A model generated the notes under the pieces. That model saw only the letters and a program-made list of their open reading frames with translations. It was not told the origin of the DNA and searched no databases. A stretch of 64,000 nt of DNA, taken from the NCBI RefSeq assembly GCF_024758505.1, contig NZ_CP077970.1:806001-870000 (forward strand), written 5' to 3'. Numbering within the stretch: position 1 is the first letter of the stretch; each line of letters begins with the position of its first letter. The translations under genes and the position numbers were made by a program. The stretch comes from Bradyrhizobium arachidis (GTDB lineage Bacteria; Pseudomonadota; Alphaproteobacteria; Rhizobiales; Xanthobacteraceae). Below are positions 1-10,350 of this stretch, one piece after another.

Positions 1-27
1 CGTTTCCAGACTAGACGCGCCCAAAAA

Positions 28-45
28 GATGCACTATTGTGCATC
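28..45. promoter_or_regulatory. Candidate BoxR/BzdR-type operator upstream of boxC
   Basis: A perfect 7-bp inverted repeat (GATGCAC / GTGCATC) with a 4-bp centre lies 45 bp before boxC. It contains two TGCA tetramers separated by exactly six bases. Established knowledge: BzdR, the related benzoyl-CoA-sensing repressor of Azoarcus, binds TGCA-N6-TGCA arrays. Inference: this is the operator for the local box repressor, whose gene would lie outside the window. Confidence 0.55.
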
Positions 46-90
46 TAACTGATAAGACCGAAGCCCACAACAAACGCTCAAGGGTGGCTC

Positions 91-1779
91 ATGGCCGGGG
101 AAGACCGTCGCCTCGCAGGCGGTGCAAAATTCATCGATTTCCAGACCGAGCCACAGCGCTACCGGCACTGGAAGCTCGCCGTGGACGGCGATGTCGCAAC
201 CCTCACCATGGACGTCGACGAGAATGGCGGCCTGTTCGAGGGCTACCAGCTCAAGCTCAATTCCTATGACCTCGGTGTCGACATCGAGCTCGCGGACGTG
301 GTCCAGCGTCTGCGCTTCGAGCACCCGGAGGTGAAGGTCGTGGTGATGCGTTCGGCCAAGAACCGGGTGTTCTGCGCCGGCGCCAACATCCGCATGCTCG
401 CGGGCTCGACCCACGCCCACAAGGTCAACTTCTGCAAATTCACCAACGAGACCCGCAACGGCATGGAGGACTCCTCGGAGAATTCCGGCCAGCGTTTCAT
501 CACCGTGGTGAACGGCTCGGCCGCCGGCGGCGGCTATGAGCTGGCGCTCGCGACCGATCACATCATCCTCGCCGATGACGGCGCTTCCGCCGTGGCGCTG
601 CCGGAAGTGCCGCTGCTCGCGGTGCTGCCGGGCACCGGCGGCCTCACGCGTGTGGTCGACAAGCGCAAAGTGCGCCGCGACCATGCCGATTTCTTCTGCA
701 CCATCGAGGAAGGCGTGAAGGGCAAGCGCGCCGTGCAGTGGCGCCTGGTCGACGAGATCGCGCCGAATTCCAAGCTCGAGGCCAAGATCGCCGAGCGCGC
801 CAAGGAGTTTGCCGGCCATTCCAAGCGCAAGGGCAGCGGCAAGGGCATCGCGCTGACGCCGCTCAAGCGCGTCATCGACGAGGCCAGCATCCGCTACGGC
901 TTTGTCAATGTCGACATCGATCGTGCGGCGCGCATCGCCACCATTTCGATCAAGGCGCCGGAGACGGCGCCGCCCGCCGACATCGACGGCATGCTGGCGC
1001 AGGGCGCCGCGTTCTGGCCGCTGCAGGTGGCGCGCGAACTCGACGACGCGATCCTGCATCTGCGCATCAATGAGCTCGAGATCGCCATGCTGGTGTTCAA
1101 GAGCCATGGCGAGCGCGCCCACGTGCTGGCCTGCGACGCCTTCCTCGAAGCCAACAAGGCGCATTGGCTGGTCAACGAGATCAGGCATTACTGGAAGCGC
1201 GTATTGAAGCGCATCGACGTCACCTCGCGCACGCTGGTGACGCTGGTCGAGCCGGGCTCCTGCTTTGCCGGCACGCTCGCCGAGCTCGTCTTCGCCGCCG
1301 ACCGCTCCTACATGCTGATCGGAACGCGGCAGGGCGACAACCGGCCGCCGCCGTCGATCGAACTCTCCGCGATGAACTTTGGCCCGTATCCGATGAGCCA
1401 CGGGCTGACGCGTCTGCAATCGCGCTTCCAGGCCGATCCGTCCGATGTGGAGCGCGCGGAAGCGACCGTCGGCACCAGCCTGGATGCCGAGGAGGCCGAG
1501 GAGCTCGGCCTCGTCACCTTCGCCCTCGACGACATCGACTGGGACGACGAGGTCCGCGTGTTCCTCGAGGAACGCGCCAGCTTCTCGCCCGACAGCCTCA
1601 CCGGCATGGAAGCGAGCCTGCGCTTCGTCGGCCCCGAGACGATGGAGTCAAAAATCTTCGCGCGGCTGACCGCCTGGCAGAACTGGATCTTCCAGCGCCC
1701 GAACGCGGTCGGCGAGGAAGGCGCGCTGCGCCGCTACGGCAGCGGCCAGAAGCCCAAATTCGATATGACACGAGTTTAA
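91..1779 (+). CDS. boxC: Benzoyl-CoA-dihydrodiol lyase (2,3-epoxybenzoyl-CoA dihydrolase)
   Basis: Cytoplasmic ring-opening enzyme of the aerobic box pathway. It hydrolyses 2,3-epoxybenzoyl-CoA to 3,4-dehydroadipyl-CoA semialdehyde and formate. The 562-residue protein has the crotonase-type elements NRVFCAGAN (about residues 91-99) and GSAAGGGYELALA (about 142-154), followed by a long second half, as expected for BoxC, which is about twice the length of an ordinary enoyl-CoA hydratase. The start at 91 follows AGGGTGG. It lies 14 bp upstream of boxB on the same strand, so the two are almost certainly one operon. The preceding palindrome suggests repression in the absence of benzoyl-CoA. Confidence 0.93.
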   Translation: MAGEDRRLAGGAKFIDFQTEPQRYRHWKLAVDGDVATLTMDVDENGGLFEGYQLKLNSYDLGVDIELADVVQRLRFEHPEVKVVVMRSAKNRVFCAGANIRMLAGSTHAHKVNFCKFTNETRNGMEDSSENSGQRFITVVNGSAAGGGYELALATDHIILADDGASAVALPEVPLLAVLPGTGGLTRVVDKRKVRRDHADFFCTIEEGVKGKRAVQWRLVDEIAPNSKLEAKIAERAKEFAGHSKRKGSGKGIALTPLKRVIDEASIRYGFVNVDIDRAARIATISIKAPETAPPADIDGMLAQGAAFWPLQVARELDDAILHLRINELEIAMLVFKSHGERAHVLACDAFLEANKAHWLVNEIRHYWKRVLKRIDVTSRTLVTLVEPGSCFAGTLAELVFAADRSYMLIGTRQGDNRPPPSIELSAMNFGPYPMSHGLTRLQSRFQADPSDVERAEATVGTSLDAEEAEELGLVTFALDDIDWDDEVRVFLEERASFSPDSLTGMEASLRFVGPETMESKIFARLTAWQNWIFQRPNAVGEEGALRRYGSGQKPKFDMTRV

Positions 1780-1793
1780 GGAGACGCACGGCC

Positions 1794-3245
<1,452 letters not shown>

Positions 3246-3289
3246 GCGGCGCTATCGCTGAAGCGAACCGGCCGCTGCCGTATCGAAGA

Positions 3290-3392
3290 CTGTCATCACC
3301 CGCGAAGGCGGGTGATCCAGTATTGCAGAGACAGTGACGAATACTGAGGAGCCGCGGCGTACTGGATGCCCCGCCTTCGCGGGGCATGACAG
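3290..3392. repeat. Intergenic inverted repeat after boxB
   Basis: Two arms, CTGTCATCACCCGCGAAGGC and its diverged complement ending in GGGGCATGACAG, flank an AT-richer centre. The element lies between two convergent genes (boxB and the SDR gene) and resembles the dispersed palindromes common in Bradyrhizobium. It may act as a bidirectional terminator. Confidence 0.7.
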
Positions 3393-3429
3393 CTGAGTGT
3401 GACGCGCTGCTGCGCCGAACTGCGATTAC

Positions 3430-4230
3430 CTACCCCGCGATCTCCAGCCCCGCATTCGCGTACACCACGCCGCCGTCGACGGCGATGGTGTTGCCGACGA
3501 CATAGTCGCCCGCACGCGATGCGAGATAGATCGCCACACCTGCCATGTCCTCGTCGGTTCCGATGCGCCGCGCCGGAATGCGCTTTGCGACGTCGTCCGC
3601 GTGGTCGCGCGCGGCCCGGTTCATGTCGGACTTGAACGCGCCGGGCGCAATCGCTGTGACGTTGATGTTGTCTTTGATCAGCTTCGTCGCCATGCGGCGC
3701 GTCAGATGGATCACGGCGGCCTTGCTGGCGGCGTAGGAATAGGTTTCGCTCGGATTGACGAAGATGCCGTCAACCGAGGCGATGTTGATGACTTTTGCGG
3801 GCCGCTCACGCGACGCCGCCGCGCGCAGCGGTTTCGCCAGCGCCTTGGTCAGGAAGAACAGCGATTTGACGTTGAGGTCCATCACCTTGTCCCAGCCGCT
3901 TTCGGGGAATTCGTCGAACTCCGCGCCCCAGGCCGCCCCCGCATTGTTGACGAGGATGTCGAGCTTCGGCTCCAGCTTGATGATCTCGGAGGCGAGCTTG
4001 TTGCAGCCTTCGACGGTCGAGATGTCGATCGGGAGCGCAATGCACTCGCCGTCATATTGTGCGGAAAGCTCGTTCGCCGTGGCCTCGCACGGCCCGGCCT
4101 TGCGCGCGGTGATGTAGACCTTCGCCGCGCCTTGCGCGAGAAAACCCGCCGCGATCATCTTGCCGATGCCACGCGATCCGCCGGTCACCAGCGCAATCCG
4201 GCCCTTGAGTGAGAACAAATCAGTGAACAT
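3430..4230 (-). CDS. SDR-family oxidoreductase
   Basis: Short-chain dehydrogenase/reductase of 266 residues, the classical SDR length. It shows the NAD(P)-binding TGGSRGIG motif near residues 16-23, the structural NNAG motif (about 93-96), a Ser in NIASVDG, and the catalytic YAASK (YxxxK) around residue 165. The C-terminal VVGNTIAVDGG is typical of 3-oxoacyl-ACP-reductase-like and gluconate-dehydrogenase-like SDRs. The substrate cannot be read from sequence. Convergent with boxB, so not part of that operon, although a role in aromatic or fatty-acid metabolism is possible. Confidence 0.88.
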   Translation of the reverse strand: MFTDLFSLKGRIALVTGGSRGIGKMIAAGFLAQGAAKVYITARKAGPCEATANELSAQYDGECIALPIDISTVEGCNKLASEIIKLEPKLDILVNNAGAAWGAEFDEFPESGWDKVMDLNVKSLFFLTKALAKPLRAAASRERPAKVINIASVDGIFVNPSETYSYAASKAAVIHLTRRMATKLIKDNINVTAIAPGAFKSDMNRAARDHADDVAKRIPARRIGTDEDMAGVAIYLASRAGDYVVGNTIAVDGGVVYANAGLEIAG

Positions 4231-4327
4231 GACACCTCCGTTGGTTGCCGCTCGTTGTGAGCGCGGCGGGGAGGTGAGTCAATTGCATCGTCGCTGAGCA
4301 GGTGAGGACGACAGCGGAGAGTGACGC

Positions 4328-5386
4328 TTACGCCGCCGCGATCCGGCGAAAACCGTTCCACATCGCGGTGGCGGCGCCGGAGGTCAACACCGGCAGGATG
4401 CGGGCGTCCTGATAATTGCCGTTGAGCGAGACGCGCGGCAAAGCGGTCGGATGGTCGGCATTCTCGGCGAACAGCATGCCGGGCCGCGTGGTCACCGCGG
4501 TCTTGAAGCCAGAGGTGGCGGCCAGTGTGAACTCGCGCTCGCCGGCGGCGTCGCGATCGCCATAGGGATAGGCGAAGTGCTGCACGGGGCGTCCGAGCGC
4601 GGCCTCGATCCGCACCTTGCTCACGGCCATTTCCTGCGCTGCGATCTCCTCGCGCTGCCTGGCGAGATTGCAATGGGTGATGGTGTGCGCGCCGATCGTG
4701 AGCAGCGGTTCGTCAACGAGCGCCTTCAACTCGTCCCAGGACAGGCACAGCTCGCGGCACAGTGCGGGCATATCGACGCCGTAGCGGGCGCAGAGCGCGC
4801 CGATCTCGCGCTGCAGATCGTGCTCGCCCGGCAGCGCCCGCAGCCAGTCGTGCAGGCGATCATATGCCGCCTGCTTGGCCTGCGCGGTCGACGCGTCGAG
4901 ACGGAGCGCGGCATTGCCGATCTGCACCTCGACGAGATCGGTCTTGGCGATGACGGCCTCGAGCGCGATCCACCACAGGCGTCCCACGCCTTCCGCAAAG
5001 TCGCTCGCGACATAGATCGTGCACGGCGCGTCAAACTTGCGCAGCACGGGCAGTGCAAAATCGCGGTTGTCGCGATAGCCGTCGTCCAGCGTGAAGGCGG
5101 CGAAGCGGCGGGCAAACTTGCCCTGCACCAGCCGCTCATGGACCTCGTCCATGGAGATGATGTCGATGTCGCGCGACCGCAGATGGTCGAGGGTTGCGCG
5201 CAGGAAGTCGGGGGCGACCTCGAGATGGCGGTTGGGCTGGAACTCGGCCTCGCGGGGCGGGCGCACCTGATGCAGCATGAAAATGGCGCCGACGCCCGAC
5301 AGCAGAGGCCGCAGGAGGTGGTGCGCCCCGCTGAAGTAAAGTGCTTCCAGCCCGACGCGAATGACGTTGTTGCGCAGATATTTCAT
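4328..5386 (-). CDS. Polysaccharide deacetylase family protein
   Basis: Carbohydrate esterase 4 (NodB-like) domain protein of 352 residues from the ATG at 5386; an upstream ATG at 5410 would add eight residues. The metal-binding TLDDGY motif and the GAHTITH motif (H-x3-H) are both present, together with a late FAYPYGD block, so the active site looks intact. It probably removes N- or O-acetyl groups from an envelope or exopolysaccharide. No signal peptide is obvious, but a hydrophobic N-terminal stretch is present. Monocistronic here, divergent from the OmpA/BON gene. Confidence 0.88.
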   Translation of the reverse strand: MKYLRNNVIRVGLEALYFSGAHHLLRPLLSGVGAIFMLHQVRPPREAEFQPNRHLEVAPDFLRATLDHLRSRDIDIISMDEVHERLVQGKFARRFAAFTLDDGYRDNRDFALPVLRKFDAPCTIYVASDFAEGVGRLWWIALEAVIAKTDLVEVQIGNAALRLDASTAQAKQAAYDRLHDWLRALPGEHDLQREIGALCARYGVDMPALCRELCLSWDELKALVDEPLLTIGAHTITHCNLARQREEIAAQEMAVSKVRIEAALGRPVQHFAYPYGDRDAAGEREFTLAATSGFKTAVTTRPGMLFAENADHPTALPRVSLNGNYQDARILPVLTSGAATAMWNGFRRIAAA

Positions 5387-5551
5387 TAAGGCTGGCCGAC
5401 CCCCGGGCATTCCGTCCCCAACTTACGGAACGACCCTTGAAGAAAAAGTTATTCCAATTGCCCAGTTTGGGCCTTCACAGGGCCGGCATTTCCGGTTTGA
5501 CAGCCCGCCAAGGGTTTGTTTTGTCTCCGGTTCCAGAGTTCAGGTCGTCGA

Positions 5552-6946
5552 ATGCAAAAGCTTTTCAGGTGGGCCAGCAAATGGTGGCCGGGGCTCATCC
5601 CCCTGGCCGTCATGTGGGGATTTGCGGCCTGGAATAATACCTTGCCGGTGGAGGCTGACCTCGCCGCCCGCAGCGCCGCCGCGCTGAAGGATACCGTTCT
5701 CGACAGGACCAGGATCGCGGTCGACGGGCGCGACGTCAGCCTGGCCGCACAGGCCTTCTCCGAGGAGGGCCGGCGGGATGCCGTGGCTGCGGTGGAGAAC
5801 GTGCCGGGCGTCCGCCTGGTCGACGATCAGACCCGCCTGATCCAGGAGGCAAAACCCTTTGTCTGGAACGCCGAGCGGGACGTGGTCCGGGTGACGCTGT
5901 CCGGCAGCGCGCCGCTGCCGGCGATGAAGGGGCGCCTGATGGAGGCGGCCCGCAAGGAGGTGCCCGGGGTCGAGGTCGCCGACCAGATGGGGCTGGCGCG
6001 CGGCGCACCGCTGCGCTTCGAGAATGCCGCGATATTGCTGCTCGACCAGATCGGCAAGCTCAAGGACGGCAAGATCACGATTTCGGATACCAAGGTCTCG
6101 CTCTCGGGCATGGCGCGCGAGCTCGGCGGCCGTGAAGCCATCGCCGCTGCGCTGAAGAATCTGCCCGAAGGTTTTTCGGTCGCCACAAACGAGATCAAGG
6201 CGCCGCCCTACGTCTTCCAGGCCTACAAGGACCCGGTCGCCGCAACCGTGACGCTGACCGGCTATGTGCCCGACAACAACGTGCACGCCGCCATCGCCGC
6301 GGCCGCCTCGCGAAAATTCTTCGGCGAGAAGGTCGTCGACAATCTCAAGTCCAGCATCGGTGCGCCGGCCTCGTTCGGCGGCTCGGTGGTCGCGGCGCTC
6401 GGTGCGCTGTCGCGGCTGTCGACGGGAACGCTGGTCGTTAGCGATCGCGAGGTAAAACTGTCGGGCGATGCGCTCTACGAAGGGGCGGCCGCGGACATCC
6501 GCGCCGGCCTCGGCAAGGACTTTCCCAAGAACTGGCAGTACAAGCCGGAAATCACGGTGAAGCCCGCCGCGGGGCCCGTCGACGGGACCGTGTGCCAGCA
6601 GCTCTTCACGGAATTGCTGACCAAGGGACGAATCCGCTTCGAGCCGAAACGCGCCAATATCGATCCGGATTCCGCGGCATTGCTCGATCACCTGATCGAG
6701 ACCGCGCTGCGCTGCCCCAACACCAGGATCGAGGTCGCCGGCCATACCGATGCGGACGGCGAGGAAGGCTTCAACCAGGCGCTGTCCGAGAAGCGCGCGC
6801 AGGCGGTGATCGACTATCTCGTGAAGGCGGGCCTGCCGGCCGATCGTTTCGCGGCGATCGGCTATGGCAGCACGCAGCCGGTCGCGGGCAACGAGACCGA
6901 CGAAGGCAAGGCGCAAAACCGCCGCATCGAATTTTTGGTGAGGTGA
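5552..6946 (+). CDS. OmpA-family envelope protein with BON-like repeats
   Basis: The 464-residue protein starts at the ATG at 5552. It has one N-terminal membrane segment (about residues 13-30), then a long periplasmic region containing repeated BON-like blocks (for example VTLTGYVPDN and VKLSGDALYEG), and a C-terminal OmpA peptidoglycan-binding domain with IEVAGHTDADG, LSEKRAQAV and the final NRRIEF. It probably links the inner membrane to peptidoglycan or to an outer-membrane partner. A small membrane protein gene follows one base after its stop codon, so the two are likely translated together. Confidence 0.88.
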   Translation: MQKLFRWASKWWPGLIPLAVMWGFAAWNNTLPVEADLAARSAAALKDTVLDRTRIAVDGRDVSLAAQAFSEEGRRDAVAAVENVPGVRLVDDQTRLIQEAKPFVWNAERDVVRVTLSGSAPLPAMKGRLMEAARKEVPGVEVADQMGLARGAPLRFENAAILLLDQIGKLKDGKITISDTKVSLSGMARELGGREAIAAALKNLPEGFSVATNEIKAPPYVFQAYKDPVAATVTLTGYVPDNNVHAAIAAAASRKFFGEKVVDNLKSSIGAPASFGGSVVAALGALSRLSTGTLVVSDREVKLSGDALYEGAAADIRAGLGKDFPKNWQYKPEITVKPAAGPVDGTVCQQLFTELLTKGRIRFEPKRANIDPDSAALLDHLIETALRCPNTRIEVAGHTDADGEEGFNQALSEKRAQAVIDYLVKAGLPADRFAAIGYGSTQPVAGNETDEGKAQNRRIEFLVR

Positions 6947-6947
6947 G

Positions 6948-7247
6948 ATGATGCCCTATCTCTTGTCGTTTCATTGGGGCTGGCTGGTCGGTTCGCTGCT
7001 GCTGGGGCTGGCGATGGGTTGGATTTCCGTGGTCCAGCGCGGCAACGGCACCTCCAAGGTGACCGCGCGCTGGCTGGCGGTGGTGGCGGCCGCCCTGGTC
7101 GGCGTGGCGCTGGCGCGCGTGGTCCCCGGCCGTTTCGGCTATTGGCTCGATCTCGGCCTGATCATATTCGCCTGCTACCTCGTCGGCTGCACCATCGGGG
7201 CATGGCTACGCGACATCGTGGTGTCCCGCAGCCAGCCTGCCGGCTGA
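6948..7247 (+). CDS. Small membrane protein paired with the OmpA/BON protein
   Basis: A 99-residue protein with three predicted transmembrane segments (roughly residues 8-28, 43-60 and 65-87). The start codon lies one base beyond the OmpA/BON stop codon, and ATG at 6951 is equally possible. I do not recognise a named family. Translational coupling implies that it acts with the OmpA-like protein in the envelope. Confidence 0.75.
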   Translation: MMPYLLSFHWGWLVGSLLLGLAMGWISVVQRGNGTSKVTARWLAVVAAALVGVALARVVPGRFGYWLDLGLIIFACYLVGCTIGAWLRDIVVSRSQPAG

Positions 7248-7700
7248 GGTTCGCGTCGCCGCGGGAGCCGTTCCGCGAGCGTCTCGGGTCTCCCCGTGTC
7301 GCTCCCGGGTCGTGCCTGGACGCTCCGACCGCAACGCCCAAAATGCCGCTCGGCGCCACTCTTGGCGCGACGCAGCAGATGTCAAATATTGAGGTCGGCT
7401 TAAGACCGGACGGAACATTGTGCCGCCGAAATCATCAAAACTTCACGGCCCGTGCGCAGGATTGCCCCAGATTCGTACGAGCCCCGCACGCAAGGGAGCC
7501 AAACGGTGCATTCTTCGCCCCGAAGCCCATCTAAAATACTGAAGAAACGCGTTTTTGTGCGTATTGGCGAATTCCACTCCGCCTCAAAACGCGCTAGTGG
7601 AGGGGCGGGGGGCATGCGCGGAGCCGGTGCCGGCGGCAGGGGTTCGCCGCTCGCTGGTTCGCCGGCCAACATGGCCGCTGAAGCGTTGTTCGAGGTCTAG
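7248..7700. other. Intergenic region without convincing gene
   Basis: This 453-bp stretch lies upstream of the YbhN-like gene. I see short GC-rich inverted repeats but no open frame with a plausible ribosome binding site and no RNA gene. It probably holds the promoter of the downstream gene. Confidence 0.5.
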
Positions 7701-8756
7701 ATGCTGGAAGCCATACGCAGAGCGACGTCGTTTCTGCGCCAGAAGCAAATCCTGCATAAGCTGGGAGTGGTGATCAGCGTCACGGTCATCGGCATCGCCT
7801 GCTATGTGCTCTACCACATGCTGCGCGGCATCGACTTCAACGAAGTCGTCGAGGCGATCAAGAGTACTGAGCCGAGCCAGATCGCGATGGCGGCCCTGTT
7901 CGTCACGGCGGGCTATTTCACCCTGACATTCTACGATCTGTTTGCGACCCGCGCGATCGGCCACGCCCACGTGCCCTATCGCATCAACGCGCTCGCGGCC
8001 TTCACCAGCTACTCGATCGGCCACAATGTCGGCGCCAGCGTCTTCACCGGCGGCGCCGTGCGCTACCGCATCTACTCGGCCTGGGGCCTGAATGCGATCG
8101 ACGTCGCAAAGATCTGCTTTCTCGCCGGCCTGACCTTCTGGCTCGGCAACGCCGCGGTGCTCGGCCTCGGCATCGCCTATCATCCGGAGGCGGCGGCCTC
8201 CATCGACCAGCTCCCGGCCTGGCTGAACCGGACGCTGGCGCTGATGATCATCGCCGGCCTGGTGGCCTATGTGGTCTGGGTCTGGACCCAGCCGCGCGTC
8301 GTCGGCCGCGGGCCCTGGACCGTGGTCCTCCCGGGCGGCCCGCTGACCCTTCTCCAGATCGCGATCGGCATCGTCGATCTCGGCTTCTGTGCGCTCGCGA
8401 TGTATGTGCTGGTGCCGGACGAGCCCAATCTGGGCTTCGTCGTCGTCGCCGTCATCTTCGTCTCGGCGACGCTGCTCGGCTTCGCCAGCCACTCGCCCGG
8501 CGGGCTCGGCGTCTTCGATGCCGCCATGCTGGTCGGGCTCTGGCAAATGGACCGCGAGGAGCTGCTCGGCGGGATGCTCCTGTTCCGCGTCCTTTATTAT
8601 CTTTCGCCCTTTGTCATCTCTGTAATCTTGCTGACGTTTCGCGAGGTTATCATCGGCGCCCGATCGAAGCGCCTGCAACAGGCGGCGCTCAAGCTCGATC
8701 CCGGCCCTCCGCCCGAGGCCGTCTATGCGCGAGAGCGCAGCGACAAGGGCGCCTGA
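7701..8756 (+). CDS. Lysylphosphatidylglycerol synthase TM-region / YbhN (UPF0104) family protein
   Basis: Integral membrane protein of 351 residues with about eight hydrophobic segments. It contains the family-typical SIGHNVGASVFTGGAVRYR block and the SHSPGGLGVFDA block; these are the conserved parts of the flippase-like membrane domain of MprF relatives. The soluble aminoacyl-transferase domain of true MprF is missing, as in YbhN and AglD-type proteins. It may move or modify a lipid or glycolipid. It ends 33 bp before phoR and could be co-transcribed with it. Confidence 0.85.
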   Translation: MLEAIRRATSFLRQKQILHKLGVVISVTVIGIACYVLYHMLRGIDFNEVVEAIKSTEPSQIAMAALFVTAGYFTLTFYDLFATRAIGHAHVPYRINALAAFTSYSIGHNVGASVFTGGAVRYRIYSAWGLNAIDVAKICFLAGLTFWLGNAAVLGLGIAYHPEAAASIDQLPAWLNRTLALMIIAGLVAYVVWVWTQPRVVGRGPWTVVLPGGPLTLLQIAIGIVDLGFCALAMYVLVPDEPNLGFVVVAVIFVSATLLGFASHSPGGLGVFDAAMLVGLWQMDREELLGGMLLFRVLYYLSPFVISVILLTFREVIIGARSKRLQQAALKLDPGPPPEAVYARERSDKGA

Positions 8757-8789
8757 TCGGCCGACACATCTGAGGAGAAGCCTGCCCCG

Positions 8790-10088
8790 ATGGCGATAGA
8801 CGCCCATTCTTCTCCCTCGGTCCAGCCATGGTCCGACCGTCTCAGGCACTCGGCGATCATCCTGATCGTCGCGGCGCTCGCGCTCTCGGTCGTGGTCTCG
8901 CTCGGGGAGTTGTCGGTGGTGCGGGCGGCCGCCGTCTTCCTCTGCATCGCAGCCGCGGCGCTGATCCCCTGGCGGCTGCACGACGCCGCTGCCTCGCGCG
9001 ACGACGTCCGCCGCATCAATCCGGTCGAGAGCGCGGCGGTCGCCGCCGTGGTCTCCGGCATGCCGGATCCGGCGGTGCTGCTCGACCGCGCCGGCCGCGT
9101 CATCCACCTCAATGCCGCCGCCGCCCAGCTCGCGCCGGCGCTGCGCAAGAACGAGCTCGCGCAATTCGCGCTGCGCTCGCCGGAGATCATCACGGCGCTG
9201 CGCGAAGCGATCGCGACCACCGAGCAGCGCCGCGCGGACTATCTCGATCATGTGCCGGTCGATCGCTGGATGGAGCTGATCATCACGCCGGTGGCGGTGC
9301 CGACGCTGTTCGGCGGCACCGACAAGTGCATGCTGATGACCTTCCACGACCAGACGCCGCTGCGCCGGGTCGAGGAGATGCGCGCCGACTTCGTCGCCAA
9401 TGCCAGTCACGAATTGCGCACGCCGCTCGCCGCGCTCTCCGGCTTCATCGACACGCTGCAAGGGCAGGCCAAGGACGATCCCAAGGCGCGCGAGCGCTTC
9501 CTCGGCATCATGCACAACCAGGCCACCCGGATGGCGCGCCTGATCGACGATCTGCTGTCGCTGTCGCGGGTCGAATTGTCGGCGCATGTGCGGCCCGACA
9601 CGCTGGTCGATCTGATCCCGATCATCCGCCAGGTCGCCGACGGGCTCGAGCCGCTCGCGCGCGAACGCCAGGTCGAGGTCGAGACCGATCTGCCGGAGCC
9701 GCCAGTGATGATCGCGGGCGACCGCGAGGAGCTGCTCCGTTTGTTCGAGAACCTGATCGAGAACGCGCTGAAATACGGCGCCTCGGGCGGCCGGGTCATC
9801 GTCTCGCTCGGCACCCTTCCGGCGGCGGACGGCACGCCGGAACTCCGGGTCATGGTGCGCGACTTCGGTCCGGGCATTGCGCCCGAGCACCTGCCGCGGC
9901 TGACCGAGCGCTTCTACCGGGTTGACGTCGGCGACAGCCGCTCGCAGGGGGGGACGGGCCTTGGATTATCGCTGGTGAAACATATTCTCAACCGTCACCG
10001 CGGCCGTCTCATGATCGAAAGCGTGCCCAAACAGGGCGCGACGTTCACCGCCTGTTTTCCCCAGGCGAAGGCGCCGGTGGCGCATTAG
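8790..10088 (+). CDS. phoR: Phosphate regulon sensor histidine kinase
   Basis: The 432-residue protein has two N-terminal membrane segments (about residues 20-38 and 42-60), a PAS-like domain (about 83-190), a dimerisation domain with the phosphorylated His near 207 in NASHELRTPL, an N box (ENLIENALKYG) and G boxes (DFGPGIA, GGTGLGLSLV). It phosphorylates PhoB when phosphate is low and is held inactive through PstSCAB-PhoU otherwise. The rest of the regulon lies 2.7 kb downstream in the same direction, separated by an oppositely oriented cassette. Confidence 0.93.
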   Translation: MAIDAHSSPSVQPWSDRLRHSAIILIVAALALSVVVSLGELSVVRAAAVFLCIAAAALIPWRLHDAAASRDDVRRINPVESAAVAAVVSGMPDPAVLLDRAGRVIHLNAAAAQLAPALRKNELAQFALRSPEIITALREAIATTEQRRADYLDHVPVDRWMELIITPVAVPTLFGGTDKCMLMTFHDQTPLRRVEEMRADFVANASHELRTPLAALSGFIDTLQGQAKDDPKARERFLGIMHNQATRMARLIDDLLSLSRVELSAHVRPDTLVDLIPIIRQVADGLEPLARERQVEVETDLPEPPVMIAGDREELLRLFENLIENALKYGASGGRVIVSLGTLPAADGTPELRVMVRDFGPGIAPEHLPRLTERFYRVDVGDSRSQGGTGLGLSLVKHILNRHRGRLMIESVPKQGATFTACFPQAKAPVAH

Positions 10089-10095
10089 ACACGCG

Positions 10096-10305
10096 ATGCA
10101 GCTTCAATCGACCCTGACCTGCCCGAAGTGCGGACACCGGGCAACAGAGACCATGCCGGTCGACGCTTGCCAGTTTTTTTACGACTGCGGCGGCTGCGGC
10201 ATCCGGCTCAGGCCGCAGCCGGGCGATTGCTGCGTGTTCTGTTCCTACGGGAGCGTGCCTTGCCCGCCAATTCAGGAGAACGGCAAGGGTGCTTGCGGCG
10301 GTTGA
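10096..10305 (+). CDS. GDCCVxC domain small protein
   Basis: A 69-residue cysteine-rich protein with nine Cys: CPKCGH, then C, CGGCG, GDCCVFC and a late CPP. The GDCCVxC signature defines a small family found in mercury and metal resistance loci, where the second Cys is sometimes selenocysteine; here it is an ordinary Cys codon. It starts 7 bp after phoR and is probably co-transcribed with it. Cys pairs suggest zinc or soft-metal binding. A role in metal handling is inferred from family context and from the ArsR-MFS genes next door. Confidence 0.8.
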   Translation: MQLQSTLTCPKCGHRATETMPVDACQFFYDCGGCGIRLRPQPGDCCVFCSYGSVPCPPIQENGKGACGG

Positions 10306-10350
10306 GACTGAACCCGGTGCAGATCGGGCGGCTGAGCGCATTTGACCAAA

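Noticed and set aside
34..1419. Long minus-strand frame opposite boxC
   Set aside because: It is the complement of a gene with strong family similarity; its Arg/Ala/His-rich translation is typical of antisense frames in high-GC DNA.
1164..1793. Upstream extension of boxB
   Set aside because: The frame is open inside boxC, but this part has no BoxB similarity and the ATG at 1794 has a strong AAGGAGA site.
7584..9890. 768-codon minus-strand frame opposite the YbhN-like and phoR genes
   Set aside because: Composition is His/Arg/Asp-rich without recognisable domain, and both plus-strand genes beneath it are clear.
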